This document shows, piece after piece, positions 50,075 to 58,929 of a DNA stretch of 64,000 nt (its first letter is position 1; each line of letters begins with the position of its first letter). Origin of the DNA: Cladocopium goreaui. Lineage: Eukaryota; Sar; Dinophyceae; Suessiales; Symbiodiniaceae. Location of the stretch: the NCBI GenBank assembly GCA_947184155.2, contig CAMXCT020003358.1:147001-211000 (forward strand), in the 5' to 3' direction. The translations under genes and the position numbers were made by a program. Below the pieces are notes generated by a model that made no database searches, was not told the origin of the DNA, and worked only from the letters and a program-made list of their open reading frames with translations.

Positions 50075-51070
50075 TCACATGGACATTGAACATTTTGATC
50101 TCTTCGGCGTTGGCGTCATTTCTGACAGAGCTCGCTCCACAACCTCACACACAGACAACCGCCTCTTCTCCCAGGTTTTGAGCGCCCACAAAATGTGTGG
50201 CCTTTTCACCCAAGGATTGAGAGTAGGACGTGCCTTCAAGAGCACATCAATGGCGTCGTCTGCGTTCATTGCGTGCTTGAAAATCAGCCACGCAGCCAAA
50301 GCAGCGCTGCTCCGATTGATGCCACCAAAACAATGAAACAGCAAGCCAGTCGAGAGCTTGTCTCCTCGCTCTGAAAGAGAACGACTGATTTGCACACACA
50401 TACTTTGCCATGCGGCGACATAGCAGTTACCCATCTCTTCGCAAAAAGAATCTTCTCCGGGCCACTTTGTTCTGGGATCGTCCAAATCTATCGTGACGTG
50501 TTCCACAGACATTCCAAGCAAGAATGCAGCCCAGCCTTCTTCGGGTTGTCCACGAATTCTTTGCATCTCAGATGTGCACAAACTGATGACAACATGCACT
50601 TCTTTCGTGTCCCTCAGACATCGCAGAGCTGCCAGGCTGCCGAGAAAACAAGTTGCAGTCTCCGTGCGGTCGACCGGGTGCACACGAACCATGTCGTTGG
50701 GCCATTCTGAAATGTCACCAAAATGATACTCGAAACCATTCACCAGTCGATCAACTTCTGGCCACTCACTTTCCGGCATTGCGGCACTGCGACGAAGCTT
50801 GGCGGCTGCATCGGTGCACCATTGCTGCATTTCCGTATCATACGGATCCATGTCTACAATTGATCGATCCAATAGCTTCTTCGCACGTTGCACCAAAGCC
50901 TCGGATCGGCAGTATGTCACAGGGCAGAAGCGAGCCAGACTGCGTGCGTGTTTGAAAGCCAACCAAGCCGAGCAGCAAAACTCATGGAAACAATGTGGAA
51001 ACATAATTCTTTCAACGCAGCCTGGACAAAGGATTCCTTTTGACACGCGCGACTCTGGTCTGACCGCCAT
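50075..51070 (-). CDS. Dual-specificity-phosphatase-like protein with N-terminal Cys/His cluster
   Basis: An intron-free ORF of 331 residues from the ATG at 51,070 (MAVRPESRVSKGILCPGC). Residues about 15-54 hold CPGC, HCFHEFCC and CPVTYC, a spacing like a RING or related zinc-binding domain. The C-terminal half contains FHCFGGINRSSAALAAWL, a CX5R cysteine-phosphatase signature (Cys about 247, Arg about 253), and an upstream DLDDPRTKWPGE that could supply the general-acid Asp. The SLAALRC, HVVISLC and ARPTLNPWVKRPHILWALKT blocks are shared with the neighbouring ORF. A phosphatase or phosphatase-fold function is likely; the substrate is unknown. Its start lies only about 70 bp after the stop of the paralogue. 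It ends in a Lys/Arg/Ser tail. Confidence 0.75.
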   Translation of the reverse strand: MAVRPESRVSKGILCPGCVERIMFPHCFHEFCCSAWLAFKHARSLARFCPVTYCRSEALVQRAKKLLDRSIVDMDPYDTEMQQWCTDAAAKLRRSAAMPESEWPEVDRLVNGFEYHFGDISEWPNDMVRVHPVDRTETATCFLGSLAALRCLRDTKEVHVVISLCTSEMQRIRGQPEEGWAAFLLGMSVEHVTIDLDDPRTKWPGEDSFCEEMGNCYVAAWQSMCVQISRSLSERGDKLSTGLLFHCFGGINRSSAALAAWLIFKHAMNADDAIDVLLKARPTLNPWVKRPHILWALKTWEKRRLSVCEVVERALSEMTPTPKRSKCSMSM

Positions 51071-51140
51071 CACGTAAAAGAAAGACAAAAGTCACCACAC
51101 ATTGTTTTAACCTTTGTCTTGGATGATTTTGAAAACGGCA

Positions 51141-52595
51141 TCATTCAATGCCTCTGCGAGCGTCAGGTAAGAAGATTGCAATTTTCTGCGTGATGGGAGC
51201 ACAAAAAGATTCTATATACTCTGTGTCAACAAACGGAGCGGCGTGCAAACCTTTAAAGCCCAGAAAACTTTTTTCTCCAGGACCAGGAATGCATTTCTGA
51301 AAGTACGCCGCTAAAATGCAATTTAACGCGACCACGTCCATTACTGCACTGCAATCACCTGTAAGAGTCGCCAACCATCGATGATCCCAATTGGCAAATC
51401 GAACAGCATGGGTTTTGCAGAAATTTGCATAGGTAGGTCCATGTTTGGACTCATGATTCGTCGACGGTGGAACTTGCGCGTCATCCATGTAAAAGCTTTG
51501 AAAGGCTTCCCAAGACCAGGCCATAATCCACCAACAAGCTTGAAACTGCACTGGTTCCACAAAGGTATTTTTCGTTCTCTTCTGCCGATAACCCTGACCA
51601 GCCATTTCCCAAGCTTGCCGCGGCACTGTCTTGGCGCGTGGTTCAGCCGGAGCCGGGGTGCCATCCGAATATGTGAATCGCTCCAGATAATTCACCCGCG
51701 TTGACACTTGGATGGGTAGAGGCACTTTCAAGCCACCACCAAGAGCAGACCGAATCAGCTCTGGAGTCAATCGTGGGATTTCTTCTGCAACCACGGAGTG
51801 AACGAATTGATATGTTTCCTCCATTTTCATTTCCCAAGTTTTCAAAGCCCATAAGATGTGAGGTCGTTCCTGCCAAGGATTCAACGTAGGTCGCGCTTGC
51901 AATAACAATCGAATTCCTTCAGAGGCAGTCATATGATGCCGAAATATTAGCCAGGCCACCAAAGCAGCGCTGCTGCGATTGTTTCCGGACAAGCAATGGA
52001 AAAGCAGTCCAGCAGGAATGTGTTCTTTGTGATTTCTCCGAGACCAGCAGATAAGGACGCACATGCTCCGCCATGCAAAGAAATATGCATTCGCCATCTT
52101 TTGGCACAAGGGACCTTCTCCTGGTGCTGTTGTTTTCGGATCAGCGAGTTGAATTGCAAAGTGGTCGATGCACAAACCACGCAGAAATTGGTCCCAGCCT
52201 TCCTGAGGACGGTCAACAAGGTTACGGAGGTGAGGTGGGCCAAAGCTTACCATTATGTGAATGTGATCTTCTAGTGTAGGGCAGCGCAAAGCTGCCGAGC
52301 TGCCGACGTAGACTACTTCTGTGGAGCCTTCACCGGTGCCGTACACACAGGCAATGTTTTCACCATTGTCGCCAATGCCCATCGCATTCCTTTCCGATGT
52401 CTCATCTTGTGTCCAGCCGCGACCGATGCGGGCCTGCATCTGGACACACCACCGTCGCGTTTCGTTGTCGAACGGCTCCATGGCATTGAGATGTAGGATC
52501 AAATCGAACAAGACAGCTGCGGAACAGAAAGATACACCGGCCTGCGCAGACCGAACTTTTGCTGTTGAGCTCCCGGCCTCACGCGAGGCCGTCAT
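51141..52595 (-). CDS. Dual-specificity-phosphatase-like protein with extra C-terminal domain
   Basis: An intron-free ORF of 484 residues from ATG at 52,595. Residues about 40-255 are paralogous to the adjacent ORF. They carry FHCLSGNNRSSAALVAWL (CX5R, Cys201 and Arg207), VGSSAALRC, HIHIMVSFG, LADPKTTAPGE as the candidate general-acid loop, and ARPTLNPWQERPHILWALKT. It lacks the N-terminal CPGC cluster of its neighbour. Residues about 285-484 form a separate region. Its end, FCKTHAVRFANWDH to ESFCAPITQKIAIFLPDAR, matches the C-terminus of the ORF at 52,876-53,925. It appears to be a tandem duplicate that gained or kept a module. Substrate unknown. Confidence 0.75.
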   Translation of the reverse strand: MTASREAGSSTAKVRSAQAGVSFCSAAVLFDLILHLNAMEPFDNETRRWCVQMQARIGRGWTQDETSERNAMGIGDNGENIACVYGTGEGSTEVVYVGSSAALRCPTLEDHIHIMVSFGPPHLRNLVDRPQEGWDQFLRGLCIDHFAIQLADPKTTAPGEGPLCQKMANAYFFAWRSMCVLICWSRRNHKEHIPAGLLFHCLSGNNRSSAALVAWLIFRHHMTASEGIRLLLQARPTLNPWQERPHILWALKTWEMKMEETYQFVHSVVAEEIPRLTPELIRSALGGGLKVPLPIQVSTRVNYLERFTYSDGTPAPAEPRAKTVPRQAWEMAGQGYRQKRTKNTFVEPVQFQACWWIMAWSWEAFQSFYMDDAQVPPSTNHESKHGPTYANFCKTHAVRFANWDHRWLATLTGDCSAVMDVVALNCILAAYFQKCIPGPGEKSFLGFKGLHAAPFVDTEYIESFCAPITQKIAIFLPDARRGIE

Positions 52596-52875
52596 TGACG
52601 TGCAGTGCCTGGCAGCAAAGAAATGAACACAAGCGAGAACAGGACAGAAATAGTTCTTCCATTATTCCTAACCAGCATTGCATTTCCAGATACGAAAGTT
52701 GCCGCGCGGTTGCTTCATTTTTTTCACAATGACTCCTAGGCTATGTCTCTGCCAAGGCTATCATCCTCCCACATTAGGTCAATGACGGCCAAGAACCAGC
52801 GGTTGCAATTCGTGTCTTTCCACATTGACTCAACAGCAGGTTGCGAGCCAATCAAGCTGGAGACTTGCTTGACGA

Positions 52876-53925
52876 TCACACTCCAGCGACCGGAGCAACA
52901 GGTGGCTCCGTGGGGGAGCCTAACAAACGAGTATGCGGCAAGAATGCAGCAACTTTCTGTGCAACAGGCGCGCAAAAATCTTCTAAATTGCCAAATGAGC
53001 GATAATACAAACCATAATACCCCATGACATCGTCATTCTTGTCACTTACCATGAGCTGTCGCAAAAAGTCTGCCAGATCACGCGTCAACTGCACTGGATC
53101 GAGAACTCTGGTGCAACTTGCTGTCAGCGATCGCAAGCGATTTGCGGCTGGGTCACCGAATCTGACAGCATTTTTTTTGCAAAATCGATCTCTTGTCAGT
53201 GGATTCTTCGCCTTGTGAACAACCGGCGGAACAACATCATCTTCGCCACCAAGCCATGCAGTCAAGCGTTCGCTGTCGATCTGCGTCACTCCTCCAGCAT
53301 ACACCACATTTGTGTCCTGTAGAACTTGAGCTTGCTGGAGAAAACGATCTTTCCGCAAACGGAGCTGCACGATCTTCCGGACTGCTTCACGGCCATGATC
53401 AACATCATCTTCGACAGGCAGATCGGTGCAGAACGTAATGGCCAATGCGTCGTTGAGCTTCTCAGGAGGCAGAGACTGAAGAGCGTGCTTGGCGACAACA
53501 TGTTTCGCAACAGTCGCCACACCACGAACATCTGCGGCCTCCTTCTGCAAACGCTCGGCCACTTTGTGCACCTCCGCGCTCGATATTTGCTGCGCTTGCT
53601 GCAGCAAGCGCGCATCCTCTTCGGCAGCTGCTTTGGCCTGCCGTGTCGGACCATTGACAGTTGCTCCGCTGGTTTTCACACGAGCACGCCAATTGGAACC
53701 AGTTTGGGTCACGGACGGTCCAGCGGTCACGTCCGGGGCTGCAAGCGAGCCCGATAATATATCAAAAACTTCTTGTAAGCGTTCACTGGACACAGCTGCT
53801 GCTTCCTCCATTTGCCGCGCATCTTCGTTTGCGGCCACTTCAGTCGCCCGCAGCGGTCCGTTGAACGTCTTGCCATCCTTTTTGCGGCGGGCGCGCCAAC
53901 CATTAGCAAGTTTTTGCACCGCCAT
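52876..53925 (-). CDS. Protein with two AP2-like repeats and a shared C-terminal domain
   Basis: An intron-free ORF of 349 residues from ATG at 53,925. Two similar N-terminal repeats, residues 8-37 (NGWRARRKKDGKTFNGPLRA) and 78-106 (SNWRARVKTSGATVNGPTRQ), each end in A..EDAR. The WRA.....G....GP.R....A..D pattern resembles the beta-sheet core of AP2-type DNA-binding domains and plant AP2 proteins (inference). Alanine/glutamine-rich helices follow. Residues about 248-338 (FCKKNAVRFGDPAANRLRSL to EDFCAPVAQKVAAFLPHTR) match the C-terminus of the phosphatase-like ORF next door. It is first in transcription order of this group; two copies of the dispersed motif precede its start and two follow its stop. 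It may bind DNA or chromatin. Confidence 0.65.
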   Translation of the reverse strand: MAVQKLANGWRARRKKDGKTFNGPLRATEVAANEDARQMEEAAAVSSERLQEVFDILSGSLAAPDVTAGPSVTQTGSNWRARVKTSGATVNGPTRQAKAAAEEDARLLQQAQQISSAEVHKVAERLQKEAADVRGVATVAKHVVAKHALQSLPPEKLNDALAITFCTDLPVEDDVDHGREAVRKIVQLRLRKDRFLQQAQVLQDTNVVYAGGVTQIDSERLTAWLGGEDDVVPPVVHKAKNPLTRDRFCKKNAVRFGDPAANRLRSLTASCTRVLDPVQLTRDLADFLRQLMVSDKNDDVMGYYGLYYRSFGNLEDFCAPVAQKVAAFLPHTRLLGSPTEPPVAPVAGV

Positions 53926-54310
53926 GGCTTCCGAAACAAATGCAAATCACTAATTGGAATCGTGGTCGTAATGGTCGTAACACTATCCTCTGCAATGTCT
54001 GCTTCGGCGGCCTCTTTCCACGTTGGGCTAAGGTCACCAAAACAGAATCACGCAGCTCCGGTCGTTTCTTTCCACGTTAGGCCAAAACGATCAGAGCAGC
54101 AAGAGATGATCCGATGACCACACCTTTGAATGCAAATGACAAATTTAACTTGACTGCTGAGTTGTCGTGGTGGTTACGTCGTAACTGACTAATTGTAGTT
54201 GTGTTGTAGTGGTATGCGTGCTAGAGCTGTTGTCTGCAACTTCTAGTTGGGCCAAAGCGACCAAAACAGAACTACAACAACGACAGGAGAAAAGTCTGCA
54301 TGCAAGAAGC

Positions 54311-55135
54311 AGAATCTGTCGTGTCTGCTCTGCACAGCGTTGCTGAAGCGCAGTTGAGCCCTGCCTCTCGACCACGAGCAAGACCAGCACCTGGCCGCAA
54401 GTGTGTGTGTGTGTGTGGAATGCAGCAGGCCGACAGAAGAAAGTACTTAAACATGCCAAAATCAAACATGCACAAGCACGCAGCAGGCCAACTGAAGAAA
54501 GTGCTTAAAACAGAATCTGTCGTGTCTGCTCTGCACAGCGTTGCTGACGCGCAGTTGAGCCCTGCCTCTCGACCACGAGCAAGACCAGCACCTGGCCGCA
54601 AGTGTATGTGTATGTGTGTGTGTGGAATGCAGCAGGCCGACAGAAGAAAGTACTTAAACATGCCAAAATCAAACATGCCCAAGCACGCAGCAGGCCAACT
54701 GAAGAAAGTGCTTAAAACAGAATCTGTCGTGTCTGCTCTGCACAGCATTGCTGACGCGCAGTTGAGCCCTGCCTCTCGACCACGAGCAAGACCAGCACCT
54801 GGCCGCAAGTGTATGTGTATGTGTGTGTGTGGAATGCAGCAGGCCGACAGAAGAAAGTACTTAAACATGCCAAAATCAAACATGCCCAAGCACGCAGCAG
54901 GCCAACTGAAGAAAGTGCTTAAAACAGAATCTGTCGTGTCTGCTCTGCACAGCGTTGCTGAATGCAGCAGGCCGACAGAAGAAAGTATTAAACATGCCAA
55001 AATCAAACATGCCCAAGAACGCAGCACGCCGACTGAAGAAAGTGCTTCAACATGCAAAAATCCAACATGCAGAAGCACGCGGAAAGAAGAAACATGCCGG
55101 AAGGACCGCATCTTTGCATGCAAATGACCAAATTT
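54311..55135. repeat. ~207-bp tandem repeat, 3 full copies plus remnants
   Basis: The AGAATCTGTCGTGTCTGCTC mark occurs at 54311, 54512, 54719 and 54926. Each unit ends in ACATGCCAAAATCAAACATG-type subrepeats and contains a short TG run. 207 is 69 codons and both strands stay open over most of it. Confidence 0.92.
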
Positions 55136-55620
55136 AAGAGCTGAAACATGCCGAAGCACGTAGCAGGCCGACAGAAGAAAGTGCTTAAACATGCCAAAAT
55201 CAAACATGCCGAAGTACGCGGAAAGAAGAAACATGCCGGAAGGACCGCATCTTTGTATGCAAATGACCAATTTCACTTGACTGACTAGTTGTCGTTGTGG
55301 TTGACTCGTATGTATGCTAGAGATGTTGTCCGTCAAAACTTCACTGACGACACTGACGACTTGTGTAATTGTGGTTCTAGTGGTGGTAAGACTATCCTCT
55401 GCAATGTCTGCTTCGGTTGCCTCTTTCCACGTTGGGCTAAGGTCACCAAAGCAAAATTATGCAGCCCCAGTCGTTCCTTTCCACTTGTGGGTGTGTGGAA
55501 TGCAGCAGGCCGACAGAAGAAACTACTTAAACATGCCAAAATCAAACATGCCGAAGCACGTGGCAAGAAGAAACATGCCGGAAGGACCGCATCTTTGCAT
55601 GCAAATGACGAAGCACCACC
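55136..55620. repeat. Diverged copies of the CATGCC subrepeat
   Basis: Segments such as GCAGGCCGACAGAAGAAAGT and AACATGCCGGAAGGACCGCA recur three times, interleaved with a near copy of sequence at 53,980-54,060 (AATGTCTGCTTCGG ... CTCTTTCCACGTTGGGCTAA). Confidence 0.7.
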
Positions 55621-57395
55621 CAGTACCATAAGTGCCACGCCTGCCACGCAAAACGACGGTAGATGTGAGTTTGTGCCACGCCTGCCACGTGAAACGAAGG
55701 TGGATGTCAGGTTGTGCCACGCCTGCCACGCAAAGTGCCGCGGCGTCACAGGCGCCAAATCCCGGCCCAAGCGCGCCACGTAGTACCATAAGTGCCACGC
55801 CTGCCACGCAAAACGACGGTGGATGTGAGTTTGTGCCACGCCTGCCACGTGAAACGAAGGTGGACGTCAGGTTGTGCCACGCCTGCCACGCAAAGTGCCG
55901 CGGCGTCACAGGCGCCAAATCCCGGCCCAAGGGCGCCACCCAGTACCATAAGTGCCACGCCTGCCACGCAAAACGATGGTGGATGTGAGTTTGTGCCACG
56001 CCTGCCACGTGAAACGAAGGTAGATGTCAGGTTGTGCCACGCCTGCCACGCAAAGTGCCGCGGCGTCACAGGCGCCCAAGCCGGCCCAAGGGCGCCACCC
56101 AGTGCCATCTGTCCCACGCCTGCCACGCAAAACGACGGTGGATGTGACTTTGTGCCACGCCTGCCACGTGAAACCAAGGTGGATGTCATGTGCCACGCAG
56201 GCGCGGCGTCACAGGCGCCCAATCCCGGACCAAGCGCGCCACCCAGTACCATAAGTGCCACGCCTGCCACGCAAAACGACGGTGGATGTGACTTTGTGCC
56301 ACGCCTGCCACGTGAAACGAAGGTGGATGTCAGGTTGTGCCACGCCTGCCACGCAAAGTGCCGCGGCGTCACAGGCGCCAAATCCCGGCCCAAGCGCGCC
56401 ACCCAGTACCATAAGTGCCACGCCTGCCACGCAAAACGACGGTAGATGTGAGTTTGTGCCACGCCTGCCACGTGAAACGAAGGTGGATGTCAGGTTGTGC
56501 CACGCCTGCCACGCAAAGTGCCGCGGCGTCACAGGCGCCAAATCCCGGCCCAAGGGCGCCACCCAGTACCATAAGTGCCACGCCTGCCACGCAAAACGAC
56601 GGTGGATGTGAGTTTGTGCCACGCCTGCCACGTGAAACGAAGGTGGATGTCAGGTTGTGCCACGCCTGCCACGCAAAGTGCCGCTGTCACAGGCGCCAAA
56701 TCCCGGCCCAAACGCCACCCAGTACCATAAGTGGATGTCAGGTTGTGCCACGCCTGCCACGCAAAGTGCCGCGGCGTCACAGGCGCCAAATCCCGGCCCA
56801 AGGGCGCCACCCAGTACCATAAGTGCCACGCCTGCCACGCAAAACGACGGTAGATGTGACTTTGTGCCACGCCTGCCACGTGAAACGAAGGTGGATGTCA
56901 GGTTGTGCCACGCCTGCCACGCAAAGTGCCGCGGCGTCACAGGCGCCAAATCCCGGCCCAAGCGCGCCACCCAGTACCATAAGTGCCACGCCTGCCACGC
57001 AAAACGACGGTGGATGTGAGTTTGTGCCACGCCTGCCACGTGAAACGAAGGTGGATGTCACGTTGTGCCACGCCTGCCACGCAAAGTGCCGCGGCGTCAC
57101 AGGCGCCAAATCCCGGCCCAAGCGCGCCACCCAGTACCATAAGTGCCACGCCTGCCACGCAAAACGATGGTGGATGTGAGTTTGTGCCACGCCTGCCACG
57201 TGAAACGAAGGTGGATGTCAGGTTGTGCCACGCCTGCCACGCAAAGTGCCGCGGCGTCACAGGCGCCAAATCCCGGCCCAAGCGCGCCACCCAGGACCAT
57301 AAGTGCCACGCCTGCCACGCAAAACGACGGTGGATGTGAGTTTGTGCCACGCCTGCCACGTGAAACGAAGGTGGATGTCAGGTTGTGCCACGCCT
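55621..57395. repeat. 160-bp satellite, about 11 copies
   Basis: The unit begins CAGTACCATAAGTGCCACGC and holds the 14-mer CCACGCCTGCCACG three times. Spacing is 160 bp (CCATA at 55626, 55786, 55946). One unit near 56,200 and one near 56,690 carry deletions. Because 160 is not a multiple of 3 and stops recur, ORFs are limited to about 120-140 codons. Confidence 0.96.
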
Positions 57396-58583
57396 GCGTG
57401 TGTGTGCGTGTGTGTGTGTGTGGGTGTGTGTGCGTGTGTGCGTGCGTGTGTGTGTGTGTGTGTGTGTCTGTGTGGACAAAGTGTGTGTTGATAAAGTGTG
57501 TGTGGACAAAGTGTGTGTGGACAAAGTGTGTGTTGATAAAGCGTGTGTTGATAAAGTGTGTGTGGACAAAGTGTGTGTGGACAAAGTGTGTGTGGGTGTG
57601 GGTGTGTGTGCGTGTGTGTGCGTGCGTGTGTGTGTGTGGACAAAGTGTGTGTTGATAAAGTGTGTGTGTGTGTGGACAAAGTGTGTGTGGACAAAGTGTG
57701 TGTGGACAAAGTGTGTGTTGACAAAGTGTGTGTTGATAAAGTGTGTGGACAAAGTGTGTGTGGACAATGTGTGTTGATAAAGTGTGTGTTGATAAAGTGT
57801 GTGTGGACAAAGTGTGTGTGGACAAAGTGTGTGTGGACAAAGTGTGTGTGCGTGTGTGTGCGTGTGTGTGTGTGTGTGGACAAAGTGTGTGTTGATAAAG
57901 TGTGTGTGTGTGTGGACAAAGTGTGTGTGGACAAAGTGTGTGTGGACAAAGTGTGTGTTGACAAAGTGTGTGTTGATAAAGTGTGTGGACAAAGTGTGTG
58001 TGGACAAAGTGTGTGTGGACAAAGTGTGTGTGGACAAAGTGTGTGTTGATAAAGTGTGTGTGGACAAAGTCTGTTATAAAGTGTCTGTGGACAAAGTGTG
58101 TGTGGACAAAGTGTTGGAGGGCGGGAGGAGGAGGAGGCGGAGGAGGCGGAGCCCTGATAAAGTGTGTGGACAAAGTGTGTGTGGACAATGTGTGTTGATA
58201 AAGTGTGTGTTGATAAAGTGTGTGTGGACAAAGTGTGTGTGGACAAAGTGTGTGTGGGTGTGGGTGTGTGTGCGTGTGTGTGCGTGCGTGTGTGTGTGTG
58301 TGTGGACAAAGTGTGTGTTGATAAAGTGTGTGTGTGTGTGGACAAAGTGTGTGTGGACAAAGTGTGTGTGGACAAAGTGTGTGTTGATAAAGTGTGTGTT
58401 GATAATGTGTGTGGACAAAGTGTGTGTGGACAAAGTGTGTGTGGACAAAGTGTGTGTGGACAAAGTGTGTGTTGATAAAGTGTGTGTGGACAAAGTCTGT
58501 TATAAAGTGTCTGTGGACAAAGTGTGTGTGGACAAAGTGTTGGAGGGCGGGAGGAGGAGGAGGCGGAGGAGGCGGAGCCCGGG
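57396..58583. repeat. GTGTGTGGACAAA array with ~426-bp higher-order copy
   Basis: 15-bp-class units GTGTGTGTGGACAAA and GTGTGTGTTGATAAA alternate with GT runs. Two large blocks each end in GGAGGGCGGGAGGAGGAGG then CGGAGGAGGCGGAGCC, at 58,116 and 58,542. Confidence 0.95.
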
Positions 58584-58888
58584 ATACAGAATCAAAAACA
58601 AGAACCCCACACAAAGATGTGGGGAAAAAGTCACCAGGAACCCTCAGCTCCACTGCACGCGCAGTCCGAGCAAGATTCCACGGCAAAGCGGAACGCCCGC
58701 AACCGTCGCACAAGCGAGCCAACTTTTCTCCGCAGCCGAACCTCCGTTTACCCTAAACACACAATGTTTCGCGCAAATCCTAACATTCAAATCGCATCCA
58801 TTGATGTAGCAGTTCCAATGCGATCTGCCAACAGTCACTTGTACACCATAGTCAGAATCGCAAGACAATACTGAAGAACATATACCCT

Positions 58889-58923
58889 ACTCTTCTCTTC
58901 TCTTCTCTTCTCTTCTCTTCTCT
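58889..58923. repeat. (TCTTC)n microsatellite
   Basis: Seven copies of TCTTC/TTCTC are read directly. Confidence 0.95.
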
Positions 58924-58929
58924 AGTCTC

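Larger units (their letters stand above)
39586..55445 (+). promoter_or_regulatory. Dispersed ~20-bp motif TCTTYSCACRTTGSGYCAA
   Basis: More than 20 degenerate copies share one orientation. They lie near 39586, 39711, 39778, 39998, 40063, 40438, 41571, 41636, 41704, 42430, 42490, 48139, 48172, 48266, 49441, 49945, 50001, 50880, 52767, 52819, 54013, 54067 and 55423. Neighbours are often 52-68 bp apart. Best copies extend to about 45 bp with ...TCAACAATG..GGCAGCCAA. Most copies fall in gaps between the minus-strand ORFs; one (50880) is inside a phosphatase ORF. It may be a processing or trans-splicing signal, a promoter element, or debris of a repeat family. Confidence 0.6.

Noticed and set aside
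50075-53925. Integrated large DNA virus origin for the intron-free minus-strand cluster
   Set aside because: No capsid, polymerase or packaging gene is present. Retroposed or tandemly duplicated host genes explain the lack of introns as well.
39586-55445. True dinoflagellate spliced-leader copies (ending TTTTGGCTCAAG)
   Set aside because: No exact or near-exact leader was seen. The recurrent motif matches only about 12 of 19 positions and is spaced 52-68 bp rather than about 22 bp, so it is reported as an open motif instead.
55621-57395. Repeated CHACH (CXXCH) motifs resembling multihaem cytochrome c sites
   Set aside because: They arise from the CCACGCCTGCCACG subrepeat. The 160-bp unit is not a multiple of 3 and stops interrupt the frame in every unit.
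58074-58722. Thr/His-rich minus ORFs of about 540 codons (HTLCPHTLYQ)
   Set aside because: They are the reverse translation of the GTGTGTGGACAAA array.
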